Source: Bacteroidota bacterium (GTDB lineage Bacteria > Bacteroidota > Bacteroidia > Bacteroidales > Paludibacteraceae). From it: a stretch of 6,221 nucleotides of DNA. The translations under genes were made by a program, and so were the position numbers. The stretch lies in the NCBI GenBank assembly GCA_021804525.1, contig JAJZHJ010000091.1, positions 1 through 6,221 on the forward strand, written 5' to 3'. Under the pieces are notes generated by a model that saw only the letters and a list, made by a program, of their open reading frames with translations, was not told the DNA's origin and did no database searches. Positions 1 through 6,221 of this stretch are shown here, piece after piece. Every line of letters starts with the position of its first letter. Positions within the stretch are counted from its first letter, which is position 1.

Positions 1-54
1 TATTGTGGATAACAAGATTAAGTAATTTGATATTATTCTTCTCGTTTTTCACAT

Positions 55-72
55 ATCCCTTTAGGGGTTTTT
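55..72 (+). terminator. Possible weak intrinsic terminator of an upstream gene
   Basis: CCC (57-59) and GGG (64-66) can pair around a TTTA loop, extended by a U-G and an A-U pair, and are followed by five T (68-72). The stem is only five pairs with one wobble, so it is a marginal terminator. Its position, ahead of the promoter-like site at 164-171, suits the end of a transcription unit entering from the left. No upstream gene can be confirmed from the few bases available. Confidence 0.3.
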
Positions 73-163
73 GCCCGTTTCGGTGTCTATTATATAGCAT
101 TGTAAACGAACTATTACTTATTTAAAAAAGTGAACACGGGAATATTACAACTTCTTTATAAAA

Positions 164-171
164 TACTTTTG
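164..171 (+). promoter_or_regulatory. Bacteroidetes-type -7 promoter element upstream of GH31
   Basis: TACTTTTG is a full match to the Bacteroidetes sigma-ABfr -7 consensus TAnnTTTG. It would place the transcription start near 175-178 and give a leader of about 50 bases before the GH31 start at 226. A convincing -33 TTTG element is not present 19-21 bases upstream; that stretch reads GGGAATATTAC, so an activator may be needed or the match may be chance in AT-rich DNA. The rest of 1-225 shows no gene that I can support. Confidence 0.45.
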
Positions 172-225
172 ACACTTTAACTGACTGTACTCAAAGATAT
201 TTCTGTCTAACATAAAATCAAACTC

Positions 226-2622
226 ATGAAAATAATGACATCAAAACTTTTTATCATTGTTGGCTTCGTTTATGCAATGTTGATGCCCAATATGGCGAAA
301 GCATCCGTGACCTCTTATGTCAAAGAGCCCGACGGGGTATTATTTAAGCTGGACAAGGGGATGCTGAAGGTGAAAATTTGCAAGGACAACATCGTCGAGG
401 TAAAATATACGGTATTGCCGGAATTTCTTTCAAGACCATCGTTGGTGGTAACTAATCAATGGGAAACACCCCCAACATTTTCCGTTACCGGAACCAACAG
501 CGAATTTCTCATTACCACCGCAACCCTCAAAATTAAAGTCAGCAAGCTTACCAACGGCATAACGTTTGCCGATTTGAACGGGAAAACGATACTTGCCGAA
601 GCTGGAGCCAAAGGTACCACCATGACAAAAGATACCGTGGCAGGTATTCCGACATACACATGCAGCACAGCGTTCGATTCTCCTACCGACGAAGCTTTAT
701 TCGGTTTGGGATGCCATCCGGAGGACACGCTTTCCATCAATTACAAAGGGCGCAACCAGGATATGGCAATCCGCTACATGACCGGAGCTATTCCCGTTCT
801 TCTGTCAAATAAGGGGTATGGGCTGATGTGGGACAATTACGCCGCATCCAGATTTTACGGTGCCAAAGCCAACAATACCCAATACCAATATGTGTCGGAA
901 AGCGGGAAAATGGTTGATTACTACTTCATGTACGGTCCAAGTTTCGATCGTATCATTGCATCTTACCGGGAAGCGACAGGCGAGGCACCGATGTTTCCCA
1001 AATGGTCGTTTGGTCTTTTTCAGTCGCAAGACCGGTATAAAAGTCAGGCAGAGATTTTATCGGTAAAAGACAACTATCGCAACAATAAAATTCCGGTTGA
1101 TTGTATCGTGCAGGACTGGTATTACTGGGAGCCCGATGTGATTGGATCTCATGTGATGTGGCCGGCCAGATACCCCAACCCTAAAGAGATGATAAATGAA
1201 TTGCATCAAGCCCACATTCATGCCATGATATCGATATGGCCTGTTTTTGCCAAAGGCACGGCAGATTACAATGCCATGTTGCAAGCAGGCAATCTGACCA
1301 CGATTACATGGGACAATGTTATGACACATACATTCGACAACTATTACGATCCATACAGTCAAAAATCCCGCTTGATGTACTGGCAGCAAGCCAATGACAG
1401 CCTCATGTCACGCGACGGATGGGATGCGTGGTGGGCCGACCAATGTGAACCGGACAATGGGAATTTGCTGGATGCAAGGAAACAATGCGATTTCTCCATT
1501 GGTAAAGGGATCGATTATTTCAATACCTATTCGTTGATGCATACCAAAGGCATCTATGATAACTGGCGCAGAGATATTCCCAACAAACGGGTTTTTATTC
1601 TTGCCCGTCAGGCCTTTGCGGGACAACAACGCAATGCCGCCACTCTTTGGTCATCAGATGTAACCTGTACGTGGCGGGCATTCAAAAGTCAGGTGCCACA
1701 GGGAATCAATGCCTGTACCTCGGGGATACCTTACTGGACATCCGATATTGGCGGTTACCACTTAAATTGGGCAGCCCCCGATTGGTCAACCCCTGCCAAC
1801 CGTGAATTATTCACCCGTTGGTTTCAATTTGGCACGTTTTGTCCCATCTTCCGGATTCACGGCAAAGGAGAAAGAGCTTTATTCTCTAACAATTGGGATG
1901 CAAAAACAAAAGCCATCCTGTTGAATTACGATAACCTGCGCTATCGATTGATGCCTTACATCTATTCGCTTTCGTGGAAAGTGACTCATCAGGGCTACAC
2001 CATCATGCGCTCGCTGGCCTTTGATTTCAGGAACGATACCACTGTCTATTCCATTCCTGATGAATACATGTTTGGTTCTGCATTCCTGGTAAGTCCTGTC
2101 ACGCACAGCATGATCAGTCAGGGAAACGGCAACAACATTCAAGACACCCGGAAAGTATATTTACCACAATCAGCCACCTGGTATGATTTCTGGACAGGGA
2201 AAACGTACAAGGGTGGACAAACCATTGATGCCAAAGCGCCAATTGAAACCTTGCCGCTTTTCATAAAAGCCGGTTCTATTGTTCCCATGGGGCCATTTCT
2301 GCAATATGCCACCGAAAAGCCCGCTAATCCGCTTGAACTTCGCATATATCGGGGCGGCAACGGTAGCTTCACCCTTTATGAAGATGAAAACAACACTTAC
2401 GATTACGAAAAAGGGGTTTATTCCACCATTTCTTTCAAATGGGACAATGCCAAACGAGAATTGATCATCGGCAAGCGTGAAGGCAGTTTTCCGGGGATGT
2501 TGAAAGAAAGAACCTTCCACATTATCATCGTGAGTCCAACAAAAGGGACAGGCATTGCAATAACCAAAAGTCCCGATAAAACGGTTCAATACGACGGAAA
2601 TGAGAAAATAATTAAATTGTAA
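226..2622 (+). CDS. Secreted glycoside hydrolase family 31 alpha-glycosidase
   Basis: This 798-residue protein is a retaining alpha-glycosidase of family GH31. Residues 1-26 form a Sec signal peptide (KLFIIVGFVYAMLM core, AKA|S cleavage near 26/27) with no lipobox cysteine, so a soluble periplasmic enzyme is likely. Order of parts: N-terminal beta-sandwich (about 27-245), catalytic barrel (about 255-600), then beta domains ending in a DUF5110-like region (about 695-770). Visible active-site motifs are QDWYYW (296-301), the nucleophile motif WWADQCEPD with Asp405, the acid/base motif LWSSD with Asp478, TSDIGGY (505-511) and FRIHG (542-546). All key residues are present and the length is normal for the family. 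GH31 includes alpha-glucosidases, alpha-xylosidases, alpha-galactosidases and transglycosylases; the sequence alone does not decide which. Its place in a beta-mannan cluster suggests removal of an alpha-linked side chain or end sugar, possibly galactose (inference). ATG 226 is preferred; ATG 235 would shorten the n-region by three residues. It is the first gene of the cluster. Confidence 0.92.
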   Translation: MKIMTSKLFIIVGFVYAMLMPNMAKASVTSYVKEPDGVLFKLDKGMLKVKICKDNIVEVKYTVLPEFLSRPSLVVTNQWETPPTFSVTGTNSEFLITTATLKIKVSKLTNGITFADLNGKTILAEAGAKGTTMTKDTVAGIPTYTCSTAFDSPTDEALFGLGCHPEDTLSINYKGRNQDMAIRYMTGAIPVLLSNKGYGLMWDNYAASRFYGAKANNTQYQYVSESGKMVDYYFMYGPSFDRIIASYREATGEAPMFPKWSFGLFQSQDRYKSQAEILSVKDNYRNNKIPVDCIVQDWYYWEPDVIGSHVMWPARYPNPKEMINELHQAHIHAMISIWPVFAKGTADYNAMLQAGNLTTITWDNVMTHTFDNYYDPYSQKSRLMYWQQANDSLMSRDGWDAWWADQCEPDNGNLLDARKQCDFSIGKGIDYFNTYSLMHTKGIYDNWRRDIPNKRVFILARQAFAGQQRNAATLWSSDVTCTWRAFKSQVPQGINACTSGIPYWTSDIGGYHLNWAAPDWSTPANRELFTRWFQFGTFCPIFRIHGKGERALFSNNWDAKTKAILLNYDNLRYRLMPYIYSLSWKVTHQGYTIMRSLAFDFRNDTTVYSIPDEYMFGSAFLVSPVTHSMISQGNGNNIQDTRKVYLPQSATWYDFWTGKTYKGGQTIDAKAPIETLPLFIKAGSIVPMGPFLQYATEKPANPLELRIYRGGNGSFTLYEDENNTYDYEKGVYSTISFKWDNAKRELIIGKREGSFPGMLKERTFHIIIVSPTKGTGIAITKSPDKTVQYDGNEKIIKL

Positions 2623-2628
2623 GTGATC

Positions 2629-3675
2629 ATGAAAAGAAAACATTCCCGGTTTTTCCTAACCTTGGCCTCAATAATGGTTGTTCTGATGCTTGGATTCTTA
2701 GTGAGTTCGTTCACAAAAGTAGATGCTAAAACAATTAAAGATAAAGTATCAATACTAAGATCAACCAAAACACCGATTGAAAAATATGGTCAACTATCTG
2801 TTTCAGGCAGGTATATGAAGGATAAAAATGGGAATGATATTGTTCTACACGGTCAGGGCTTTGGATGGAGCACATGGTGGCCCCAGTATTGGAATGCAAA
2901 AGTCGTGGCGTGGTTAGCATCTGACTGGAAAGTTGATGTGGTAAGAGCTTCGATGGGAATTGATACGCATCCCGGCTATTTGAACGATTCAACCACGCAA
3001 GTCAATCTATTGAGAACCGTAGTCGATGCAGCAATCAAAGATGGAATTTATGTGTTGATCGATTGGCATTGTGAAGCGTTTCATCAGGCAGAAGCTGTCG
3101 CATTTTTCAAAAAAATGGCGCAAATATATGGTAAATATCCCAACATAATTTACGAAATTATCAACGAACCGAATAACACCCAAACGTGGCCGGAAGTTAA
3201 AAACTACGCTAATGCAATAATTCCTGCCATCCGGCAATATGACAAAAGAAATATTATTGTTGTTGGCTGTCCTTTTTGGGATCAAAAAATTCGTGAAGTT
3301 GCCGATTCTCCTTTAACAGGCTATTCAAATATTATGTACACGGTGCATTTTTATGCTGCAACACACGGGCAATGGCTGCGAGACGATTGCACCTATGCAT
3401 TAAACAAAGGGGTTCCCATCTTTATTACTGAATGCAACGGGTCGGAAGCATCCGGTAGCGGGCATTTCGATTATCAGCAGTGGAATGCTTGGTGGAAGTT
3501 TTGCGATGACAACAAGATCAGTTGGATAAATTGGTCGGTTTCTGCCAAACCGGGCGAATTATGCTCTATACTGAAACCTGGGGCACCTGCAAAAGGAGAC
3601 TGGGAAAAGTCACAATTGACAGAATCAGGAATTTATGTGCGCAATAAACTAAGAAGTTACAGCAACAAAAGATAA
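2629..3675 (+). CDS. Secreted GH5 (subfamily 2-like) endo-beta-1,4-glycanase
   Basis: This 348-residue protein resembles GH5 subfamily 2 endoglucanases. A basic start (KRKHSR) and a hydrophobic stretch (about 8-28) form a signal peptide, with possible cleavage after VDA (33/34), or else an N-terminal anchor; there is no lipobox. The single catalytic domain runs from the subfamily-typical YGQLSVSG (53-60) to the C-terminus. Landmarks are GFGWSTWWP (77-85), VVRASMGID (104-112), LIDWHCEA (143-150), acid/base Glu180 in IINEPN, VHFYAATH (239-246) and nucleophile Glu268 in ITECN. The nucleophile loop is odd: Cys269-Asn270 stand where many members have Trp-Gly. There are six cysteines in all. The family mainly cuts beta-1,4-glucan; given the GH26 and GH130 neighbours, glucomannan is a plausible substrate (inference), and beta-mannanase activity is possible. 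A GTG at 2623 is in frame, directly after the GH31 stop, but ATG 2629 gives the better signal peptide start. The 6-base gap from GH31 implies co-transcription. Confidence 0.9.
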   Translation: MKRKHSRFFLTLASIMVVLMLGFLVSSFTKVDAKTIKDKVSILRSTKTPIEKYGQLSVSGRYMKDKNGNDIVLHGQGFGWSTWWPQYWNAKVVAWLASDWKVDVVRASMGIDTHPGYLNDSTTQVNLLRTVVDAAIKDGIYVLIDWHCEAFHQAEAVAFFKKMAQIYGKYPNIIYEIINEPNNTQTWPEVKNYANAIIPAIRQYDKRNIIVVGCPFWDQKIREVADSPLTGYSNIMYTVHFYAATHGQWLRDDCTYALNKGVPIFITECNGSEASGSGHFDYQQWNAWWKFCDDNKISWINWSVSAKPGELCSILKPGAPAKGDWEKSQLTESGIYVRNKLRSYSNKR

Positions 3676-3680
3676 CTTTT

Positions 3681-3702
3681 TATCGGAAATAACAGGCCGA
3701 TA
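3681..3702. repeat. Short inverted repeat between GH5 and GH26
   Basis: TATCGG (3681-3686) and CCGATA (3697-3702) are perfect complements separated by ten bases. The arms lie just after the GH5 stop and about 20 bases before the GH26 start. No T-tract follows the right arm, so it does not look like an intrinsic terminator on the + strand. It could be a small mRNA hairpin affecting relative expression of the two genes, a regulator site, or chance. Confidence 0.35.
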
Positions 3703-3721
3703 TCATTAAATTATAAACTAA

Positions 3722-4825
3722 ATGCAACTCAAAATCATTTCTTTATTTGTCGGAGGATTCATGATTGCCGGGGTTTTCACCCATGCAGCTCCGATTGATC
3801 CCCATGCAACGAAAGCCACTCAAGCACTTTACGCTAATTTGAAAAAAATCACGCAAAAAGGGATCATGTTTGGCCATCAAGACGATGCCCTTTATGGTGT
3901 TGGATGGAAATATGATTGGAATCGCTCTGACATCAAAAGTGTGTGCGGCGATTATCCGGCTGTTTTCGGTTGGGAATTAGGACATTTAGAACTTGGTCAC
4001 TCCAATTCGCTCGATTCGGTTAATTTTGACACGCTTCGCTCACGCATCAAAGAAGTTTATCGTCGAGGTGCTGTGAACACGATTAGTTGGCATCTCAATA
4101 ATCCGCTTGGAGGAACTGCCTGGGATGCAAAAACGACTACAGCTGTTGAAAGTGTTCTGCCGGGAGGTGCTAAACATGCCATGTTCAACGAATGGTTAAA
4201 TCGATTGGCTCATTTCTTTCTTAGTTTACGTGACGATCATGGAAAATTAATTCCTATCATGTTTCGACCATATCACGAAATGACCGGCGGATGGTTCTGG
4301 TGGGGGAATCAACAATGCACAACAAAACAATATGTTGAGCTTTGGCGTTATACAGTCAATTATTTGGAAAAGAAAGGGGTGCACAATCTTTTGTATATCT
4401 ATTCACCAACGGATGTTCCTACTTCGCAAGCTTATTTTGAGCGCTATCCTGGCGATAAGTATGTTGATATATTGGGCGTTGACATTTACCAGGATAAAGG
4501 TGAAAATACTTCAGAAAGATACATTGCCGATGCGCGACGTAGTTTGTCATTCATGGTTCAAGCAGCTTCCCAACGTCATAAAGTGGCAGTTTTTAGCGAA
4601 ACAGGAATATACAATGTTAGCATAAACGATTGGTGGACAAATGAATTATGGAAAGCCATTAAAAACATTCCAATTGCCTACGTTTTAGTTTGGAGGAATG
4701 CTTGCGATGGGCCAACGCAATTTTTCGCACCTTATCCGGGACAAGGAAGCGCACAAGATTTTAAAGCATTTAAAAAGAATCCGAAAATGATATTCGAAAA
4801 TCAATTGCCAGGCATGTATCAATAA
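3722..4825 (+). CDS. Secreted GH26 beta-mannanase (mannobiose-releasing type likely)
   Basis: This 367-residue protein is a family GH26 beta-1,4-mannanase. It starts with a signal peptide (ISLFVGGFMIAGVF core, cleavage near THA|A at 22/23) and no lipobox, so it is probably soluble in the periplasm. The rest is one catalytic (beta/alpha)8 domain of usual size with no binding module. Landmarks are GIMFGHQDD (47-55), FGWELGH (82-88), ISWHLNNP (121-128), acid/base Glu186 in FRPYHEM, WFWWG (191-195), GVDIYQ (252-257) and nucleophile Glu293 in FSETG. It sits directly before a GH130 mannosyl-glucose phosphorylase, as does the characterised B. fragilis Man26 enzyme, which releases mannobiose from mannan. 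The same product is therefore likely here, but an endo-acting mode cannot be excluded from sequence. ATG 3722 is the only start that keeps the signal peptide intact; the leader is A/T-rich without a Shine-Dalgarno. The gaps of 46 and 48 bases to its neighbours fit an operon. Confidence 0.93.
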   Translation: MQLKIISLFVGGFMIAGVFTHAAPIDPHATKATQALYANLKKITQKGIMFGHQDDALYGVGWKYDWNRSDIKSVCGDYPAVFGWELGHLELGHSNSLDSVNFDTLRSRIKEVYRRGAVNTISWHLNNPLGGTAWDAKTTTAVESVLPGGAKHAMFNEWLNRLAHFFLSLRDDHGKLIPIMFRPYHEMTGGWFWWGNQQCTTKQYVELWRYTVNYLEKKGVHNLLYIYSPTDVPTSQAYFERYPGDKYVDILGVDIYQDKGENTSERYIADARRSLSFMVQAASQRHKVAVFSETGIYNVSINDWWTNELWKAIKNIPIAYVLVWRNACDGPTQFFAPYPGQGSAQDFKAFKKNPKMIFENQLPGMYQ

Positions 4826-4873
4826 AAGAATTACATAAGCCAAAAACCATATCAACTTATTACATATCTCATT

Positions 4874-6070
4874 ATGATCAATCTTAATAAAAGAATTCAG
4901 GAATTATTTCAACATCACGAATCACTCCTTTTGCGTCAAAACGAACCTCAATGCGGTAACGGTATTTTTCAGCGGTATAAATTTCCGGTATTAACATCTG
5001 CGCACACACCACTTACCTGGCGATATGACTTAAATACTGAAACAAATCCTTTCCTGATGGAACGCATTATGATCAATGGAGTTTTCAATGCAGGGGCAAT
5101 AAAATTAAACGGGAAATATTATCTCGTAGCAAGGGTGGAAGGTGCCGACCGTAAATCGTTTTTTGCTGTCGCCGAAAGCCCCAATGGAGTGGATAATTTC
5201 CGCTTTTGGAATAATCCGGTTACTATGCCCGAAACCGATGAGCCGGATGTCAATATCTATGATATGAGACTCACGGCACATGAAGATGGTTGGATATACG
5301 GTGTTTTTTGTTCGGAACGTAAAGACCCCAACGCTCACAAAGGAGATCTCTCTTCCGCTTTGGCGACAGCGGCCATTTCACGAACCAAAGATTTGATCAC
5401 ATGGGAACGATTGCCCGATCTGAAATCAAAAAGTCAACAACGAAACGTGGTGCTGCATCCCGAATTTATCAACGGGAAATATGCTCTTTACACACGTCCG
5501 CAGGACAGCTTTATTGATGCAGGTTCTGGTGGCGGCATCGGGTGGGCGTTAATTGACGATATTGAACACGCCGTCATAACACACGAGGCAATTCTCGATT
5601 CCCGTCATTATCATACGGTGAAAGAGTTGAAAAACGGTGAGGGACCTCATCCCATCAAAACAAAACAAGGGTGGGTACATCTTGCTCATGGCGTCCGTCC
5701 ATGCGCTGCCGGACTTCGATATGTTTTATATATGTACATGACTGATTTGGAAGATCCTTCCAAATTAATAGCATCACCGGGTGGTTATTTCATGGCGCCT
5801 GAAGGCGAGGAACGAATCGGTGATGTTTACAATGTACTCTTTTCCAACGGATGGATTGCCGACGATGATGGTACAGTGTTTATCTATTATGCCTCTTCGG
5901 ATACACGCATGCATGTGGCTGTTTCAACAGTCGACAAGTTGGTGGACTATTGTCTGAATACTCCTGCTGATGGATTTCGTTCTACAACATCAGTCAGAAC
6001 AATTCAAGCACTTATTGAGCGAAACAAACCCTTCATTCCATCAATGGAAGAGGCGGTAGATTCTTTGTAA
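4874..6070 (+). CDS. mgp: 4-O-beta-D-mannosyl-D-glucose phosphorylase (GH130_1)
   Basis: This 398-residue protein belongs to GH130 subfamily 1. Members convert 4-O-beta-D-mannosyl-D-glucose and phosphate into alpha-D-mannose 1-phosphate and glucose (EC 2.4.1.281). There is no signal peptide or membrane segment, so it acts in the cytoplasm. The five-bladed beta-propeller fold is full length. Recognisable blocks are LTWRYDLN (47-54), NPFLMERI (58-65), [20 protein letters not shown] (86-105), [14 protein letters not shown] (127-140) with the catalytic Asp130 (equivalent to Asp131 of the B. fragilis enzyme), [11 protein letters not shown] (188-198), YTRPQD (206-211), GEGPHPIKT (255-263), HLAHGVR (269-275) and [12 protein letters not shown] (338-349). 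Close similarity across these blocks to the B. fragilis enzyme as I remember it supports mannosyl-glucose, rather than a longer manno-oligosaccharide, as substrate. The product mannose 1-phosphate can enter glycolysis through mannose 6-phosphate. It follows GH26 by 48 bases and precedes the symporter, the same order as in B. fragilis. Confidence 0.95.
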   Translation: MINLNKRIQELFQHHESLLLRQNEPQCGNGIFQRYKFPVLTSAHTPLTWRYDLNTETNPFLMERIMINGVFNAGAIKLNGKYYLVARVEGADRKSFFAVAESPNGVDNFRFWNNPVTMPETDEPDVNIYDMRLTAHEDGWIYGVFCSERKDPNAHKGDLSSALATAAISRTKDLITWERLPDLKSKSQQRNVVLHPEFINGKYALYTRPQDSFIDAGSGGGIGWALIDDIEHAVITHEAILDSRHYHTVKELKNGEGPHPIKTKQGWVHLAHGVRPCAAGLRYVLYMYMTDLEDPSKLIASPGGYFMAPEGEERIGDVYNVLFSNGWIADDDGTVFIYYASSDTRMHVAVSTVDKLVDYCLNTPADGFRSTTSVRTIQALIERNKPFIPSMEEAVDSL

Positions 6071-6121
6071 ATTTCAACAGATAGGATCATTATTTAAAAT
6101 GTAAATCAATAAAAGCACAAC

Positions 6122-6129
6122 TATCTTTG
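6122..6129 (+). promoter_or_regulatory. Bacteroidetes-type -7 promoter element upstream of the symporter
   Basis: TATCTTTG matches the Bacteroidetes -7 consensus TAnnTTTG at every fixed position. Transcription would start near 6133-6136, leaving a leader of about 35 bases before ATG 6171 but only about 15 before ATG 6150. At the expected -33 position there is only AATG (6098-6101), a weak match to TTTG. It lies in the 100-base gap after GH130, the longest gap between genes here, so a secondary promoter for the symporter and what follows is plausible. Confidence 0.45.
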
Positions 6130-6170
6130 CGATAAGAAATGAAGTGCTAATGCCAATCAACACACTTTTT

Positions 6171-6221
6171 ATGACAGCAATCAAGTTAAAAGAAAAAATC
6201 GGTTACGGATTCGGAGACTTT
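6171..6221 (+). CDS. GPH-type sugar:cation symporter, N-terminal fragment (runs off the right edge)
   Basis: Only the first 17 codons are present: MTAIKLKEKIGYGFGDF. The KLKEKIGYGFGDF block is typical of the N-terminus of glycoside-pentoside-hexuronide (MelB-like) symporters of the major facilitator superfamily, which begin with a short basic stretch and K-x-GYG-x-GD just before the first membrane helix. The position after GH130 matches the B. fragilis mannan locus, where a symporter follows the phosphorylase. The likely role is inner-membrane import of mannobiose or mannosyl-glucose (inference). Start choice is uncertain: ATG 6150 is in frame, adds seven residues (MPINTLF) and has GAAG at 6141-6144 at ribosome-binding distance. 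ATG 6171 fits the usual family start and the nearby promoter element better. No stop codon is reached, so the gene is cut by the window edge. Confidence 0.75.
   Translation, partial: MTAIKLKEKIGYGFGDF

Noticed and set aside
2..25. A short open frame ending in TAA at 23-25 (VDNKIK before the stop), possibly the tail of an upstream gene.
   Set aside because: Seven codons are too few to support a gene. The weak hairpin at 55-72 fits the idea but does not prove it.
1057..1389. A 110-codon minus-strand open frame inside GH31.
   Set aside because: It is antisense to the conserved catalytic barrel and best explained as a shadow of the coding strand.
2170..2643. A 157-codon open frame on the minus strand over the end of GH31.
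   Set aside because: It lies antisense to the conserved C-terminal part of GH31, shows no recognisable domain, and has no promoter or ribosome-binding context.
4332..4625. A 97-codon + strand open frame inside GH26.
   Set aside because: It is wholly within the GH26 catalytic domain in another frame, and its translation resembles no family I recognise.
4826..4873. A search for a promoter or terminator between GH26 and GH130.
   Set aside because: There is no TAnnTTTG match, no stable inverted repeat and no T-tract; it reads as an ordinary within-operon spacer.
6139..6150. ATG at 6139 as a start for the symporter or a leader peptide.
   Set aside because: It is out of frame with the symporter and stops after three codons (ATG AAG TGC TAA).

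Overview
The window looks like a chromosomal segment from a Bacteroidetes (Bacteroidales-type) bacterium. The protein families and their order match beta-mannan loci of Bacteroides. None of the genes has a clear GGAGG Shine-Dalgarno site; starts lie in A/T-rich leaders. Two sites match the Bacteroidetes -7 promoter element TAnnTTTG exactly. The species cannot be named from the sequence.

Layout (all genes on the + strand): 1-225 is non-coding, with a weak terminator-like hairpin near 55-72 and a -7 element at 164-171. Then come a secreted family GH31 alpha-glycosidase (226-2622), a secreted GH5 (subfamily 2-like) endo-beta-1,4-glycanase (2629-3675, only 6 bases downstream), a secreted GH26 beta-mannanase (3722-4825), a cytoplasmic GH130 4-O-beta-D-mannosyl-D-glucose phosphorylase (4874-6070), and the first 17 codons of a GPH-type sugar:cation symporter running off the right edge (6171-6221). 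A second perfect -7 element (6122-6129) precedes the symporter. Gaps between genes are short (6, 46, 48 and 100 bases), so the block reads as one operon with a possible internal promoter.

How the genes could work together (inference from families): GH5 and GH26 cut the beta-1,4 backbone of glucomannan or mannan outside the cytoplasm, and GH31 removes an alpha-linked sugar, possibly a side chain. The symporter imports the disaccharide, and GH130 phosphorolyses mannosyl-glucose to mannose 1-phosphate and glucose. In Bacteroides fragilis this pathway also needs a mannobiose 2-epimerase that turns mannobiose into mannosyl-glucose. None is in the window, and the most likely place is just downstream of the symporter. 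No SusC/SusD pair, regulator, mobile element, RNA gene or CRISPR array is visible. The core is a known pathway. The less ordinary parts are the GH31 and GH5 genes attached to it and the unusual residues around the GH5 nucleophile.
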